64,000 nt of DNA from Atopobium sp. UBA1382 (GTDB lineage Bacteria; Actinomycetota; Coriobacteriia; Coriobacteriales; Atopobiaceae), in the NCBI GenBank assembly GCA_002305805.1, contig DBQY01000011.1, positions 3,527 through 67,526 on the forward strand, written 5' to 3'. Of this stretch, positions 1-7,947 are shown piece by piece (the first letter of the stretch is position 1; the number at the start of each line of letters is the position of its first letter). A program made the translations under genes and the position numbers. Below the pieces are notes generated by a model, which had not been told where the DNA came from, made no database searches, and saw only the letters and a list, made by a program, of their open reading frames with translations.

Positions 1-8
1 CGCTATGA

Positions 9-24
9 GTTAGACGTATATTAC
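9..24. promoter_or_regulatory. candidate metal-responsive operator upstream of feoA
   Basis: GTTAGACGTATATTAC is an imperfect inverted repeat (GTTA..TTAC) and matches 11 of 16 positions of the box before feoB at 673. It lies about 40 bases before the first feoA. It is one of four similar boxes, all in the 1-6 kb metal region. The regulator is unknown; a DtxR/IdeR-like repressor is a guess. Confidence 0.4.
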
Positions 25-65
25 TTGTGATAAGTTCGAGCTGGGTAACTTCGAGGAGGCAACAC

Positions 66-296
66 ATGGCGGCAGCGCAGCTTCCGCTGGCCATGGCGGG
101 TGCGGACGAGGTCGTGCGAGTCGCGCGCGTGCGCGGAGACGCAGACCTGCGCCAGCACCTCGCCGAGCTTGGTTTTGTCGACGGCGCCGAGGTCAAGGTC
201 GTCTCGCGCGCGGCGGGCGACGTCATCGTGACCGTGAAGGGCGCGCGCCTAGCGCTCAACCGGTCGATGGCGAGCCACATCACGGTGTCGATATAA
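66..296 (+). CDS. feoA: FeoA family protein
   Basis: A 76-residue SH3-like FeoA domain protein. FeoA is a small cytoplasmic partner of the ferrous iron channel FeoB. The sequence has the family pattern of a basic beta-barrel with LRQHLAELGFVDGAEVKVV near residues 29-47, matching the 'LxxMGfxxGxxvxvv' core. The ATG at 66 follows a strong ribosome site (GAGGAGG); an upstream in-frame start at 27 lacks one and gives a charged tail not seen in FeoA. It is the first of two tandem feoA genes before feoB. It is more divergent than the second copy and lacks its 'GDPVEL' turn. Confidence 0.85.
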   Translation: MAAAQLPLAMAGADEVVRVARVRGDADLRQHLAELGFVDGAEVKVVSRAAGDVIVTVKGARLALNRSMASHITVSI

Positions 297-298
297 GT

Positions 299-329
299 GA
301 TTCAAAAGGGGTCTGTCCCCTTTTGAATC
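299..329. repeat. 13-bp perfect hairpin with GGGG-TCTGT-CCCC core
   Basis: Arms 299-311 and 317-329 are perfectly complementary around the loop TCTGT. It sits between the two feoA genes and lacks a T-run, so it is not a standard terminator. A second element with the same GGGG-CTGT-CCCC core but different outer arms is at 53101-53127. Confidence 0.75.
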
Positions 330-368
330 ATAGGCGGGCGGCGGTCCCGCAGAGAGGAAGGAAGTCAG

Positions 369-608
369 ATGGCAACACTCAGGGACGTGAAGGTGGGGGG
401 GAGCTGCACCGTGGCCGCCCTCACGGGCACCGGCGCCCTCAAGCGTCGCATCATGGACATGGGACTCACCAAGGGCACGCAGGTCTTCGTGCGCAAGGTC
501 GCGCCGCTTGGCGATCCCGTCGAGCTCACGGTACGCGGCTATGAGCTCTCGATCCGCAAGGACGAAGCGGCGAGCATCGAGGTCGTCAACGTGACACGGG
601 ACGAGTAG
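369..608 (+). CDS. feoA: FeoA family protein (second copy)
   Basis: A 79-residue FeoA domain protein, predicted to bind the cytoplasmic face of FeoB and support ferrous iron uptake. The family core is clear: LKRRIMDMGLTKGTQVFVRK at about residues 24-43, then GDPVELTVRGYELSIRKDEA. The start follows GAGAGGAAGGAAG. It is 73 bases after the first feoA and is followed by an intrinsic terminator at 639-661, so the feoA pair may form its own transcript with only read-through into feoB. This copy is closer to the FeoA domain fused to the second FeoB at 20850 than to its neighbour. Confidence 0.93.
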   Translation: MATLRDVKVGGSCTVAALTGTGALKRRIMDMGLTKGTQVFVRKVAPLGDPVELTVRGYELSIRKDEAASIEVVNVTRDE

Positions 609-638
609 CGCACGCGAGAAGAACCTCGCGCTGTGGGT

Positions 639-661
639 ACGGCCGGGAGCGGCCGTTTTTC
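639..661 (+). terminator. intrinsic terminator between feoA and feoB
   Basis: Stem ACGGCC/GGCCGT with a six-base loop is followed by TTTTT. It splits the feoA pair from feoB, which has its own candidate operator just downstream. Confidence 0.65.
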
Positions 662-672
662 TCGGCGCGTGA

Positions 673-688
673 GTTAACCATATCTAAC
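673..688. promoter_or_regulatory. candidate metal-responsive operator upstream of feoB
   Basis: GTTAACCATATCTAAC has GTTA/TAAC ends and lies 50 bases before feoB. It resembles boxes at 9, 4664 and 5846. A weaker copy, GTAGCAATTGGCTAAC, follows at 705-720 and would overlap the 5' leader. Arrangement fits repression of ferrous iron uptake when metal is plentiful. Confidence 0.5.
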
Positions 689-737
689 AAATGGTACCAC
701 ACAAGTAGCAATTGGCTAACTTGAGAAAGGCAGGGAC

Positions 738-2987
738 ATGGCAGCAATCACCATCGGTCTCGCAGGCAACCCAAACTGCGGCAAGACCACGCTGTTCAAC
801 GAGCTCACGGGCTCAAACGGGTACGTGGGAAACTGGCCCGGCGTCACCGTGGAGAAGAAGCAGGCGACCTGGCGCGCCAATCGCGACGTGACCTTCGTCG
901 ACCTGCCCGGCATCTACTCGCTCTCCCCGTACACGCCCGAGGAGGTCGTCTCGCGTGACTACATCGTGGGCGAGCGTCCCGACGCCGTGATCAACCTCGT
1001 GGACGTGACCAACCTCGAGCGCAACCTCTACCTCACGACGCAGCTCATCGAGGCCGGGCGTCCCGTGGTCGTGGGCCTCAACATGTGTGACCTGCTTAAG
1101 GACCGCGGCGACGTCATTGACACTGCCGCGCTCTCCGAGCGCCTGGGTGTGCCGGTGGTGGAGGTCTCCGCACTGCGCAATACCAACCTCGATGCACTGG
1201 TGAAAAAGGCGGTGGCCGCCGGACAGGCGGGCGAGGTGCCGGCAGGCGCCCGGTGCTTCTCGCCCGAGGTCGAGGACGCGCTCGGCAGGATCGCGCAGCT
1301 CATCTCCGGCAGCTGCGACGCCAACCTCGTGCGCTGGTACTCCGTCAAGGTCTTCGAGCGCGACGCCGAGGCCGTGAAAGCCCTGCACCTCTCTTCCGCC
1401 CAGCTCAACCAGGCGGAGAAGATCATCAAGGCCGTGGAGACGTCCCGCGACGACGACGCCGAGTCCATCATCACCTCCGACCGCTACGACTGGATCGCCT
1501 CCGTCATGGACGCGTGCGTGCGCAAGGCGCCCAAGAAGCTCAGCATGTCCGAGAGGATCGACAAGGTCGTGACCAGCCGCGTGCTCGGCCTGCCGATCTT
1601 TGTGGCGGTCATGTTCATCGTGTACTACATCGCGGTCTCCACGGTGGGCGACTGGGGCACCGTCTGGGCCAACGACCAGGTCTTCGGCGAGGGCTGGGAG
1701 CTCTTTGGCGTGGCGATCCCGTCCATCCCCGCGGTGGTCGAGGGGTGGCTCGCCGCGGCGGGCGCCTCTGACATGGTGAGCTCGCTCGTGCTCGACGGCA
1801 TCGTGGGCGGCGTGGGCTCGGTCCTGGGCTTCGTCCCGCAGATGCTCGTGCTGTTCATGATGCTCGCGTTCCTCGAGGACTGCGGCTACATGAGCCGTGT
1901 GGCCTTTGTCATGGACCGCCTGTTCCGCCGCTTTGGCCTCTCGGGCAAGAGCTTCATCCCGTTCCTCATCTCGTCCGGCTGCGGCGTTCCCGGCGTCATG
2001 GCTACCAAGACCATCGAGAACGAGAAGGACCGCCGCATGACGGCCATGCTCACCACCATGATTCCGTGCGGCGCCAAGACCCCGATCATCGCGCTGGTGA
2101 TGGGCGTGCTCGTGGGCGGCGCGGACGCCTGGTGGGTTGCCCCGATGTTCTACTTCCTCGGCCTTGCCGCCATCGTGGTCTCCGCGCTCATGCTCAAGAA
2201 GACGAGCATGTTCGCCGGCGAGCCCGCGCCCTTTGTGATGGAGCTGCCCGACTACCACCTGCCCGCGCTTAAGAGCTGGTGGCTGCACGTGTGGGAGCGC
2301 ATCTCCGCATACCTCAAGAAGGCCGCGACGATCATCTTTGCCGCGTGCGTTGTCGTGTGGTTCCTCTCCAGCTTTGGCTTTGCCTCGTGGGAGGGCGGCG
2401 ACGGCTCCTTTGGCTTCCTCGCCTCGCTGCCGGGCGCGCCCGAGTACAGCGCCGACTACTCGCTGCTCGCCATCGTGGCTGGCGCCATCGCGTGGATCTT
2501 CGCGCCGCTCGGTGCCGACACCTGGCAGGCGACCGCCGCTTCCATCAACGCCCTCATCGCCAAGGAGAACCTGGTCTCCACCTTTGCCACGATCTTTGGC
2601 CTGGGCGAGGCCACCGAGGGCGACCCGGTCATGTGGCAGGCCTTCGCGGCCATGTTCACCGACGGTGCGGGCGTCATGCACGCAGGTGCTATGTGCGCGT
2701 TCGTGGCGTTCAACATGCTCGACGCTCCGTGCTTCGCCGCCATCGGCACCATCCGCAGGCAGATGGACTCGCCCAAGTGGTTCTGGTTCGCGATCGGCTA
2801 CCAGTGCGTCTTTGCCTGGTGCGTGGGCCTCATCATCAACCAGCTCTGGGAGCTCTTCGTTCTGGGGAACTTCGGTGCGTGGACCGTGGTGGCGTTCGTG
2901 CTGCTTGCCGGTATGATCTTCCAGATCGCTCGCCCCATGCCCAAGACCGAGAAGGCCGACGACAAGGTTCTCGCGCAGCTGGCGTAG
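738..2987 (+). CDS. feoB: ferrous iron transport protein B
   Basis: A 749-residue inner-membrane Fe(II) transporter with an N-terminal G domain. G1 is GNPNCGKT at residues 10-17, G3 is DLPG near residue 56 and G4 is NMCD near 116. A helical GDI-like domain follows to about residue 270, then two Gate regions and about eight to ten membrane segments. The conserved gate cysteine motif SGCGVPG is near residue 415. Length is typical of FeoB without a fused FeoA. The start follows GAAAGGCAGG. Two separate FeoA genes and operator-like boxes lie upstream. A second, FeoA-fused FeoB lies at 20850, so this genome carries two Feo systems. Confidence 0.97.
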   Translation: MAAITIGLAGNPNCGKTTLFNELTGSNGYVGNWPGVTVEKKQATWRANRDVTFVDLPGIYSLSPYTPEEVVSRDYIVGERPDAVINLVDVTNLERNLYLTTQLIEAGRPVVVGLNMCDLLKDRGDVIDTAALSERLGVPVVEVSALRNTNLDALVKKAVAAGQAGEVPAGARCFSPEVEDALGRIAQLISGSCDANLVRWYSVKVFERDAEAVKALHLSSAQLNQAEKIIKAVETSRDDDAESIITSDRYDWIASVMDACVRKAPKKLSMSERIDKVVTSRVLGLPIFVAVMFIVYYIAVSTVGDWGTVWANDQVFGEGWELFGVAIPSIPAVVEGWLAAAGASDMVSSLVLDGIVGGVGSVLGFVPQMLVLFMMLAFLEDCGYMSRVAFVMDRLFRRFGLSGKSFIPFLISSGCGVPGVMATKTIENEKDRRMTAMLTTMIPCGAKTPIIALVMGVLVGGADAWWVAPMFYFLGLAAIVVSALMLKKTSMFAGEPAPFVMELPDYHLPALKSWWLHVWERISAYLKKAATIIFAACVVVWFLSSFGFASWEGGDGSFGFLASLPGAPEYSADYSLLAIVAGAIAWIFAPLGADTWQATAASINALIAKENLVSTFATIFGLGEATEGDPVMWQAFAAMFTDGAGVMHAGAMCAFVAFNMLDAPCFAAIGTIRRQMDSPKWFWFAIGYQCVFAWCVGLIINQLWELFVLGNFGAWTVVAFVLLAGMIFQIARPMPKTEKADDKVLAQLA

Positions 2988-3002
2988 GGAGTCTGACGTA
3001 AA

Positions 3003-3045
3003 AAGCGGGGCCGGCGCGCAGCTTGGACTGCGCGCCGGCCCCTTT
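3003..3045 (+). terminator. feoB terminator
   Basis: Perfect 14-bp GC-rich stem (3007-3020 with 3029-3042) and a short T-run. It can serve the convergent gene at 3069 in the other direction (AAAA on the 5' side). Confidence 0.85.
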
Positions 3046-3068
3046 GACGTCTGGATGGGGGGGTCGGC

Positions 3069-3602
3069 CTACGCCTTATCGGCCTTCTCGATGTCGATGA
3101 GGATCTGGTCGGCGTCGATGAGGGGGAGGACCATGACACCCATCGGCGACATCGCCGACATCTCAGCGAGCTTGCTCGTGGCAAACGCATAGGCCGTCTT
3201 GATGGCCTCGAGCCGCATGGCGTGCTCCATCTTCTTGTCGCGCTGGGCGGCAGCGGAGTCCTCGCTGCCCGCCATGTGACGCGCCGCAATGGCGGCCTCG
3301 CCCATGAGCGGCGAGGTCACGACTACGCCGACGAGCATCCCAAAGTGGAGGAACTCGGGAATCTCGCCCTTCTCGCCCGCGGGGGCGGAGGGGTCCGCGA
3401 TGCCAAACTGCACGGCCACCATCGCCCTCAGGACGTTCTGACGGTTCTTGACGTCGAGGCTGAAGTGCTTCTCGGGGTTGGTGATGGCAAGACGGCTCTC
3501 TCCCGAGCGCCCGGACACGGGCGCGGCATGAAAGACACACTCGATGAGGGAGATGTCGTCGACGCGCATGGCGAGAGAGATGTCGCTGTCGTTCTCGTTC
3601 AT
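3069..3602 (-). CDS. hypothetical protein, possible SecB-like fold
   Basis: I do not recognise this 177-residue protein with confidence. It is soluble and acidic, with no signal peptide or membrane segment. Residues about 10-70 alternate short beta-like segments ('ISLIECVFHA', 'FSLDVKN', 'RAMVAVQFGI'), and the C-terminal half is helical, which recalls the SecB-like layout; that is only an impression. I chose the ATG at 3602 because GAAAGGAG precedes it; a longer frame to 3869 runs over the zip promoter. It converges on feoB and is divergent from the ZIP gene. Confidence 0.6.
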   Translation of the reverse strand: MNENDSDISLAMRVDDISLIECVFHAAPVSGRSGESRLAITNPEKHFSLDVKNRQNVLRAMVAVQFGIADPSAPAGEKGEIPEFLHFGMLVGVVVTSPLMGEAAIAARHMAGSEDSAAAQRDKKMEHAMRLEAIKTAYAFATSKLAEMSAMSPMGVMVLPLIDADQILIDIEKADKA

Positions 3603-3850
3603 GGCAGGGCTCCTTTCGTAACGTGATACGAGCTGATGGTACCATTCCGCGAATCCTGCCCTCTGGCGCGGCGGGGGCCGCGGGGATGACGCCGGGATTC
3701 CCGACGCATTGTCTGGGTGCCTTTGCAAAGGGGTCTCGGGTATCGCTGCGCAAACTGCCTTAAGACCTGCAGGTAGAAAAATGCTAGGGTGACAGTAGTA
3801 CTTGAGGTGTCTCCCAAAACGTACCCAGACAATGAAACGGTGGTCTCCCG

Positions 3851-4660
3851 ATGATCGAGAACATCCCACAGGCGCTCGTATGGGCGGCGGTCGGCTGCGG
3901 CTTTACGTGGCTCATGACCACGGCGGGCTCGGCGGTCGTGTTCTTCTTCCGCTCCGAGCGCAAGCTCATGCACCATATCTTTCTCGGCTTCGCCGCGGGC
4001 GTGATGGTGGCGGCGAGCGTGTGGTCGCTGCTCAATCCGGCGATCGAGCAGGCGGAGGGGCTCGGCATCCCCGGCTGGCTCCCTGCGGCGGGCGGTTTTC
4101 TCCTGGGCGTGGCCTTTCTCATGGCGCTCGACACGTTTCTGCCGCACCTTCACGCAGATGCAGAGGAGCCCGAGGGCGTCCCCTCCGACTGGAAGCGCAC
4201 GACGCTGCTCGTCTCGGCGGTGACGCTGCACAACATCCCCGAGGGCATGTCCGTCGGCCTGCTCTTTGCCATGGCCGCGCAGACCGCCGGGGCGGCGGGG
4301 GAGGCCTATCTCGGCATGGCAGTGGCGCTTGCCCTGGGCATCGGCCTGCAGAACTTCCCGGAGGGCGCGGCGGTCGCGCTACCGCTCGCGCGCGAGGGCA
4401 TGAGCCGCCGGCGTGCCTTTGCCATGGGTAGCCTCTCCGGCATCGTGGAGCCGATCTTCGGCGTGCTCGTGGTGCTCGCGAGTGGCTGGATCGCGCCGTA
4501 CATGCCGTGGCTGCTCGCCTTTGCTGCCGGGGCGATGATCTATGTGGTGGTGGAGGAGATCATCCCCGAGGCGCACCTCGGCGAGCACTCCAATGTGGGG
4601 ACGCTCGGCTTCATCGCGGGCTTTGTCGTGATGATGGTTCTCGACGTTGCCCTGGGCTAA
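3851..4660 (+). CDS. ZIP family metal transporter
   Basis: A 269-residue integral membrane protein of the ZIP (ZupT-like) family, predicted to import Zn(II), Fe(II) or Mn(II). Seven to eight hydrophobic segments are visible. The metal-site motifs in TM4 and TM5 are present: HNIPEG near residue 127 and QNFPEG near residue 168. A variable loop (HADAEEPEG) precedes TM4. A candidate metal operator at 4664 begins four bases after its stop codon and so probably controls what follows, not this gene. Together with feoAB and the FeoB-associated peptide it makes 1-6 kb a metal-import block. Confidence 0.92.
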   Translation: MIENIPQALVWAAVGCGFTWLMTTAGSAVVFFFRSERKLMHHIFLGFAAGVMVAASVWSLLNPAIEQAEGLGIPGWLPAAGGFLLGVAFLMALDTFLPHLHADAEEPEGVPSDWKRTTLLVSAVTLHNIPEGMSVGLLFAMAAQTAGAAGEAYLGMAVALALGIGLQNFPEGAAVALPLAREGMSRRRAFAMGSLSGIVEPIFGVLVVLASGWIAPYMPWLLAFAAGAMIYVVVEEIIPEAHLGEHSNVGTLGFIAGFVVMMVLDVALG

Positions 4661-4663
4661 ATA

Positions 4664-4679
4664 GTAAACCTTAGTTGAC
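4664..4679. promoter_or_regulatory. candidate metal-responsive operator
   Basis: GTAAACCTTAGTTGAC is similar to the boxes at 673 and 5846 and is partly palindromic (11 of 16 positions). It sits immediately after the ZIP gene and ahead of a gene-free stretch that ends in a strong terminator, so it may control a small RNA. Confidence 0.4.
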
Positions 4680-4886
4680 TTATGGAGAACTTGCGAATCC
4701 CACCACCTTAGTGGGATTACCTGTAAGTTACCCTATACTAACAACTGTGCCGAGAAGAACAGCGACTCGAAGCCTCGGTAACGCACGTTTAACCCTGCCC
4801 GAGACGACGGTCCCTCTCCCCGTCGCCAACGGCGAACCCATGCGCCGCCTGCCCACCCCCTCTACGGCAGGCGGCGCCTTTTTTTT
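4680..4886 (+). ncRNA. possible small RNA between zip and gpmA
   Basis: No convincing protein is encoded here. The stretch holds an 8-bp hairpin (AATCCCAC/GTGGGATT, 4697-4719), a -10-like TATACT at 4734 without a good -35, an intergenic CGAGAAG motif at 4749-4760, and a strong intrinsic terminator at 4842-4886. The operator-like box at 4664 precedes it. It could equally be the 3' untranslated region of the ZIP mRNA. Confidence 0.3.
4842..4886 (+). terminator. strong intrinsic terminator
   Basis: 12-bp perfect stem (4842-4853 with 4867-4878) and a run of eight T. Confidence 0.9.
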
Positions 4887-4917
4887 GACGCCTCTGTGGA
4901 AGGTGCTGGCACGAAAA

Positions 4918-4982
4918 GGCCCGCCCCACTTGCCAAGCAGGAGTTCCGCGAAGCGCACTCCTGCGTGCAAGTGGGGCGGGCC
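4918..4982. repeat. nested palindromic element, copy 1
   Basis: A 16-bp perfect outer stem (4918-4933 with 4967-4982) encloses an inner hairpin (4938-4963) whose core AGTTCCGCGAAGCGCACT recurs at 11030-11047 (inverted, one mismatch) and 11099-11116. Outer arms differ in every copy. It lies 21 bases past the gpmA stop and may act as its terminator. Confidence 0.85.
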
Positions 4983-5003
4983 CGTCGTTACCGTTGGCGA
5001 GTC

Positions 5004-5768
5004 TTACTTCTTGACCTTGCCCTGGTTGGCGACGGCGTTGATCTTGGCCTCGATGGTGGCGGGGTCGCCGATGTAGTGCTTGTCGACGACGTTCCAGTCC
5101 TTGTCGAAGGTGTAGGCGCACGGCACGCCGGTCGGGATGTTGACCTCAAGGATCTCCTCGGGGGTCAGCTTCTCGAACTGCATGACGAGGGCGCGCAGCG
5201 AGTTGCCGTGGGCGGCGATTAGCACGCGCTTGCCGGCCTCCATCTGCGGCTTGATCTCCTGCTCAAAGTACGGCCAGGCGCGGGCGATGGTGTCCTTGAG
5301 GCACTCGGTGTAGGGGAGGTCCTCCTTGGGCACGTTGCGGAACATCTCCTGGACGTGCGGGTCGCGCTCGTCGCCGGGCTCGAGGGCGGGCGGCTGGACG
5401 TCGAAGGAGCGACGCCAGATCTTGACCTGGTCCTCACCGTGCTCGGCGGCGGCGTCGGCCTTGTTCAGGCCCTGGAGGGCGCCGTAGTGGCGCTCGTTGA
5501 GCTGCCAGGCCTTGTGGACGGGCAGCCAGTTGCGGTCGAGCTCGTCGAGCACGCAGTTGAGCGTGTGGATGGCGCGCTTGAGCAGCGAGGTGTAGCAGAC
5601 GTCGAAGTCGTAGCCGGCCTCCTTGAGGGCCTTGCCGCCCGCGTGGGCCTCCTCGCGACCGGTGTCGGTGAGGTCGACGTCGGTCCAGCCAGTGAAGAGG
5701 TTGAGCTTGTTCCACTCGGACTCGCCGTGGCGGACGATGACGAGCTGCATGGTCTGATCGTCGTTCAT
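5004..5768 (-). CDS. gpmA: 2,3-bisphosphoglycerate-dependent phosphoglycerate mutase
   Basis: A 254-residue cytoplasmic glycolytic enzyme that interconverts 3- and 2-phosphoglycerate through a phosphohistidine. The catalytic RHGESEWN is at residues 12-19 and the second histidine is in AAHGNSLRAL near residue 188. Length and sequence are typical of the cofactor-dependent family. The ATG at 5768 follows GAAGGGA with a spacing of about ten; GTG at 5777 and ATG at 5750 are alternatives. It stands alone, upstream of the palindromic element at 4918. Confidence 0.95.
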   Translation of the reverse strand: MNDDQTMQLVIVRHGESEWNKLNLFTGWTDVDLTDTGREEAHAGGKALKEAGYDFDVCYTSLLKRAIHTLNCVLDELDRNWLPVHKAWQLNERHYGALQGLNKADAAAEHGEDQVKIWRRSFDVQPPALEPGDERDPHVQEMFRNVPKEDLPYTECLKDTIARAWPYFEQEIKPQMEAGKRVLIAAHGNSLRALVMQFEKLTPEEILEVNIPTGVPCAYTFDKDWNVVDKHYIGDPATIEAKINAVANQGKVKK

Positions 5769-5845
5769 TGGAGACACGTCCCTTCTCGATGCGAAGTTTG
5801 TGCGGCGGTCGCCGCATTACGTATATAGTAGCTGCAACGGGTATA

Positions 5846-5861
5846 GTTGACCTTGGTTAAC
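5846..5861. promoter_or_regulatory. candidate metal-responsive operator
   Basis: GTTGACCTTGGTTAAC is palindromic except for one position pair and is the best-formed of the four boxes. It lies 30 bases before the FeoB-associated peptide gene, which supports a metal-responsive role for the family. Confidence 0.5.
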
Positions 5862-5891
5862 ACAGAAGATTTCCCTCAGTGGGGTGAGAAC

Positions 5892-6089
5892 ATGGGCCCA
5901 GTAGATCTTCTCGTCATAGCGACGGTCGCCGTGCTGCTCGCTCTGGCCGTGCGCTCGATCAGGCGCTCCGGTGCCGACGGCTGCTCGGGTTGCGGCAGCA
6001 AGGACGGCTGTGCCGCCCATGCTACGGGAGGTCCGTGCCCCGCCGCCCAGCGGATGCTCAAAGACGTCGAGAAGAACCTCGACAGGTGA
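5892..6089 (+). CDS. FeoB-associated Cys-rich membrane protein
   Basis: A 65-residue protein with one N-terminal membrane segment (residues about 4-18, LLVIATVAVLLALAV) and a Cys-rich tail (CSGCGSKDGC, then PCPAAQRM). This layout matches the FeoB-associated Cys-rich family, usually found next to feoB and thought to bind iron or aid the channel. Here it is 2.9 kb from feoB but shares an operator-like box with it. Other starts at 5847 and GTG 5886 are possible; the membrane segment argues for 5892. Confidence 0.8.
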   Translation: MGPVDLLVIATVAVLLALAVRSIRRSGADGCSGCGSKDGCAAHATGGPCPAAQRMLKDVEKNLDR

Positions 6090-6173
6090 CGCCCAGCCGG
6101 TAACAGCGGCGAAACACTCTTGTGAGAACCTCTTCCGGATTATGACCTTCGCTGGCGTTCGAGAGGAATCCGC

Positions 6174-7514
6174 ATGAGCAGCGAGAAAGACATCGACTTC
6201 GTCCTGCGTACCGTCGAGAAGCGCGATATCCGCTTCGTGCAGCTCTGGTTTACGGACGTTCTGGGCAACCTCAAGTGCTTTGCCATCTCGCCGGAGGAGC
6301 TCGAGGAGGCCTTCGAGGAGGGCATCGGCTTCGATGGGTCCGCCGTCGACGGCTTTGCCTCGCTCGAGGAGTCGGACATGCTCGCCTTCCCGGACCCCGC
6401 GACCTTCGCCCTTTTGCCGTGGCGTCCCAAGGAGTCCGGTGTGGCGCGCGTCTTCTGCGACGTCTACACCCCGTCGCGCGAGCCCTTTGACGGTGACCCG
6501 CGCCGTTGCCTGCGCAAGGTCTTCGCCCGTGCCGACGAGCAGGGCCTTGTTCCCAACGTTGGCCCCAAGATCGAGTACTTCTACTTCGACAACGACCTCG
6601 ACCCCGTGCCGCTGGACACCGCCGGCTACTTTGACCTCACGCCGATGGACCGCGCCAACGACCTGCGCCGCCAGACCACGCTCACCCTGGAGAAGATGTC
6701 CATTCCGGTGCAGTACTCCTACCACGCCGCCGGCCCGTCCCAAAACGGCGTCGAGCTGCGCTTCACCGAGGCCGTGAGCTGCGCGGACAACATCATGACC
6801 GCTCGCCTGGTCATCAAGCAGGAGGCCGCCGGCCAGGGCATGTTCGCCTCGTTCATGCCCAAGCCCATCGCGAGCGCGCCGGGCTCGGCCATGTATCTCT
6901 ACCAGTCGCTGCTCGACCACGACGGCGAGAACCTCTTCTGGGGTCCCAAGGAGCTCCACCCCGCGCACCTCTCCGAGCTCGCGCAGCACTACATCGCGGG
7001 CATCCTCAAGTACGCCCCGGAGTTCACGCTGGTCACCAACCCCACGGTCAACTCCTACAAGCGCTTCGTCTCCACCGGCGAGGTCCCCACGCACGCCACC
7101 TGGGGTCGCAAGAACCGCTCCGCGCTCGTGCGCATCCCCACCCACAAGCCGGGCAAGCACATCGCCACGCGCATCGAGCTGCGCAGCCCCGACCCCACGG
7201 CCAACCCCTACCTGGCGCTCGCCGTGACCATCGCTGCCGGCCTCAAGGGCATCGAGGAGGGGCTGCCGATGCCGGAGGAGTCCACGTGCGACACCTTCGC
7301 CGCGCCCGACCGCGAGCTCGAGGCCAAGGGCATCCGTCGCCTGCCGCGCACCCTCGGCGAGGCCATCGACCGCTTCGAGGAGTCCGACCTCATGCGCGAG
7401 GTCCTCGGCGACCACATCTTCACCTACTTCGTGCGCGAGAAGCGCCGTGAGTGGGAGGAGTTCTGCACGTCCGTGACCGACTGGGAGCGCGAGCACTACT
7501 ACGGCGGCGTGTAG
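6174..7514 (+). CDS. glnA: glutamine synthetase type I
   Basis: A 446-residue glutamine synthetase, ATP-dependent ligation of ammonia to glutamate. It has the beta-Grasp domain (about 15-105, with 'GFDGSAVDGF' near 58) and the catalytic domain with NPTVNSYKR near residue 295 and the glutamate-flap region. Length fits the GSI-alpha type, which lacks the 25-residue insert and usually is not adenylylated. The ATG follows GAGAGGAA. A glutamine-type ABC importer and an orphan GlnR-like regulator follow within 4 kb, making a nitrogen-assimilation block. Confidence 0.97.
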   Translation: MSSEKDIDFVLRTVEKRDIRFVQLWFTDVLGNLKCFAISPEELEEAFEEGIGFDGSAVDGFASLEESDMLAFPDPATFALLPWRPKESGVARVFCDVYTPSREPFDGDPRRCLRKVFARADEQGLVPNVGPKIEYFYFDNDLDPVPLDTAGYFDLTPMDRANDLRRQTTLTLEKMSIPVQYSYHAAGPSQNGVELRFTEAVSCADNIMTARLVIKQEAAGQGMFASFMPKPIASAPGSAMYLYQSLLDHDGENLFWGPKELHPAHLSELAQHYIAGILKYAPEFTLVTNPTVNSYKRFVSTGEVPTHATWGRKNRSALVRIPTHKPGKHIATRIELRSPDPTANPYLALAVTIAAGLKGIEEGLPMPEESTCDTFAAPDRELEAKGIRRLPRTLGEAIDRFEESDLMREVLGDHIFTYFVREKRREWEEFCTSVTDWEREHYYGGV

Positions 7515-7598
7515 GTCTCTTCCAGGAAAAGCCGCCCTTGTCCTGAGGGCGTCTAGAAAAAGCCGTCCTTGTCGTCCTTAACTCTAAGAATTACGACC

Positions 7599-7642
7599 CT
7601 TGTCGCCCAAAAGCCAGGAATACCTCGCTTTTGGGCGACAAG
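7599..7642. repeat. 16-bp inverted repeat with nested AGG/CCT hairpin
   Basis: Arms 7599-7614 and 7627-7642 are perfect complements; the 12-base loop can itself pair AGG with CCT. The arm end TTTTGGGCGA also occurs in the arms of the inverted repeat at 23243-23367. Confidence 0.8.
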
Positions 7643-7741
7643 TGCGTGATGAGGCCCTTAATCTCCCGCCAGCTGCATGACAACCCCGTCGCTTCCTAGA
7701 AGCATCCATGACAAGGCCGACGGTTTCTAGATCAGCCCCGT

Positions 7742-7768
7742 CGTTCTTCTCGCCGGGCGAGAAGAACG
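7742..7768. repeat. perfect hairpin made of two CGAGAAGAACG motifs
   Basis: CGTTCTTCTCGCC (7742-7754) is followed by its complement GGGCGAGAAGAACG. Both arms carry the short motif GNCGAGAAGRRCG that recurs between genes across the window. Confidence 0.75.
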
Positions 7769-7947
7769 GCGCTGACGGCATGTCCATTTTGTTAAGGAAG
7801 TTCGATATCGTGCGACGTGCGCGCAACTCAGGCGCACACTCTACACTTGGCGGCGGGCGGGGCGTGAGCCCTGACACGGGAAGACCCGTGCCTCCGTCGG
7901 GAAAGGGCGTGACCACGCGCCAAAGCATTGGGGGAAGGAACCCAGAC

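Larger units (their letters stand above)
7515..7947. other. 433-base gene-free region with direct and inverted repeats
   Basis: No gene seen. It holds a direct repeat (AAAAGCCGCCCTTGTC at 7527-7542 and AAAAGCCGTCCTTGTC at 7558-7573), a 16-bp inverted repeat at 7599-7642, a CTAGAAA/TTTCTAG-type pair near 7697-7730 and a perfect hairpin at 7742-7768. It separates glnA from the ABC importer and probably contains the importer promoter. Confidence 0.7.

Noticed and set aside
3069..3869. Longer start at 3869 for the gene at 3069
   Set aside because: The extra residues have no ribosome site, overlap the divergent ZIP promoter and start, and read as low-complexity noise.
6090..6173. Glutamine riboswitch before glnA
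   Set aside because: Only 84 bases are available and I saw no conserved glnA-motif core or paired stem, so there is no support.
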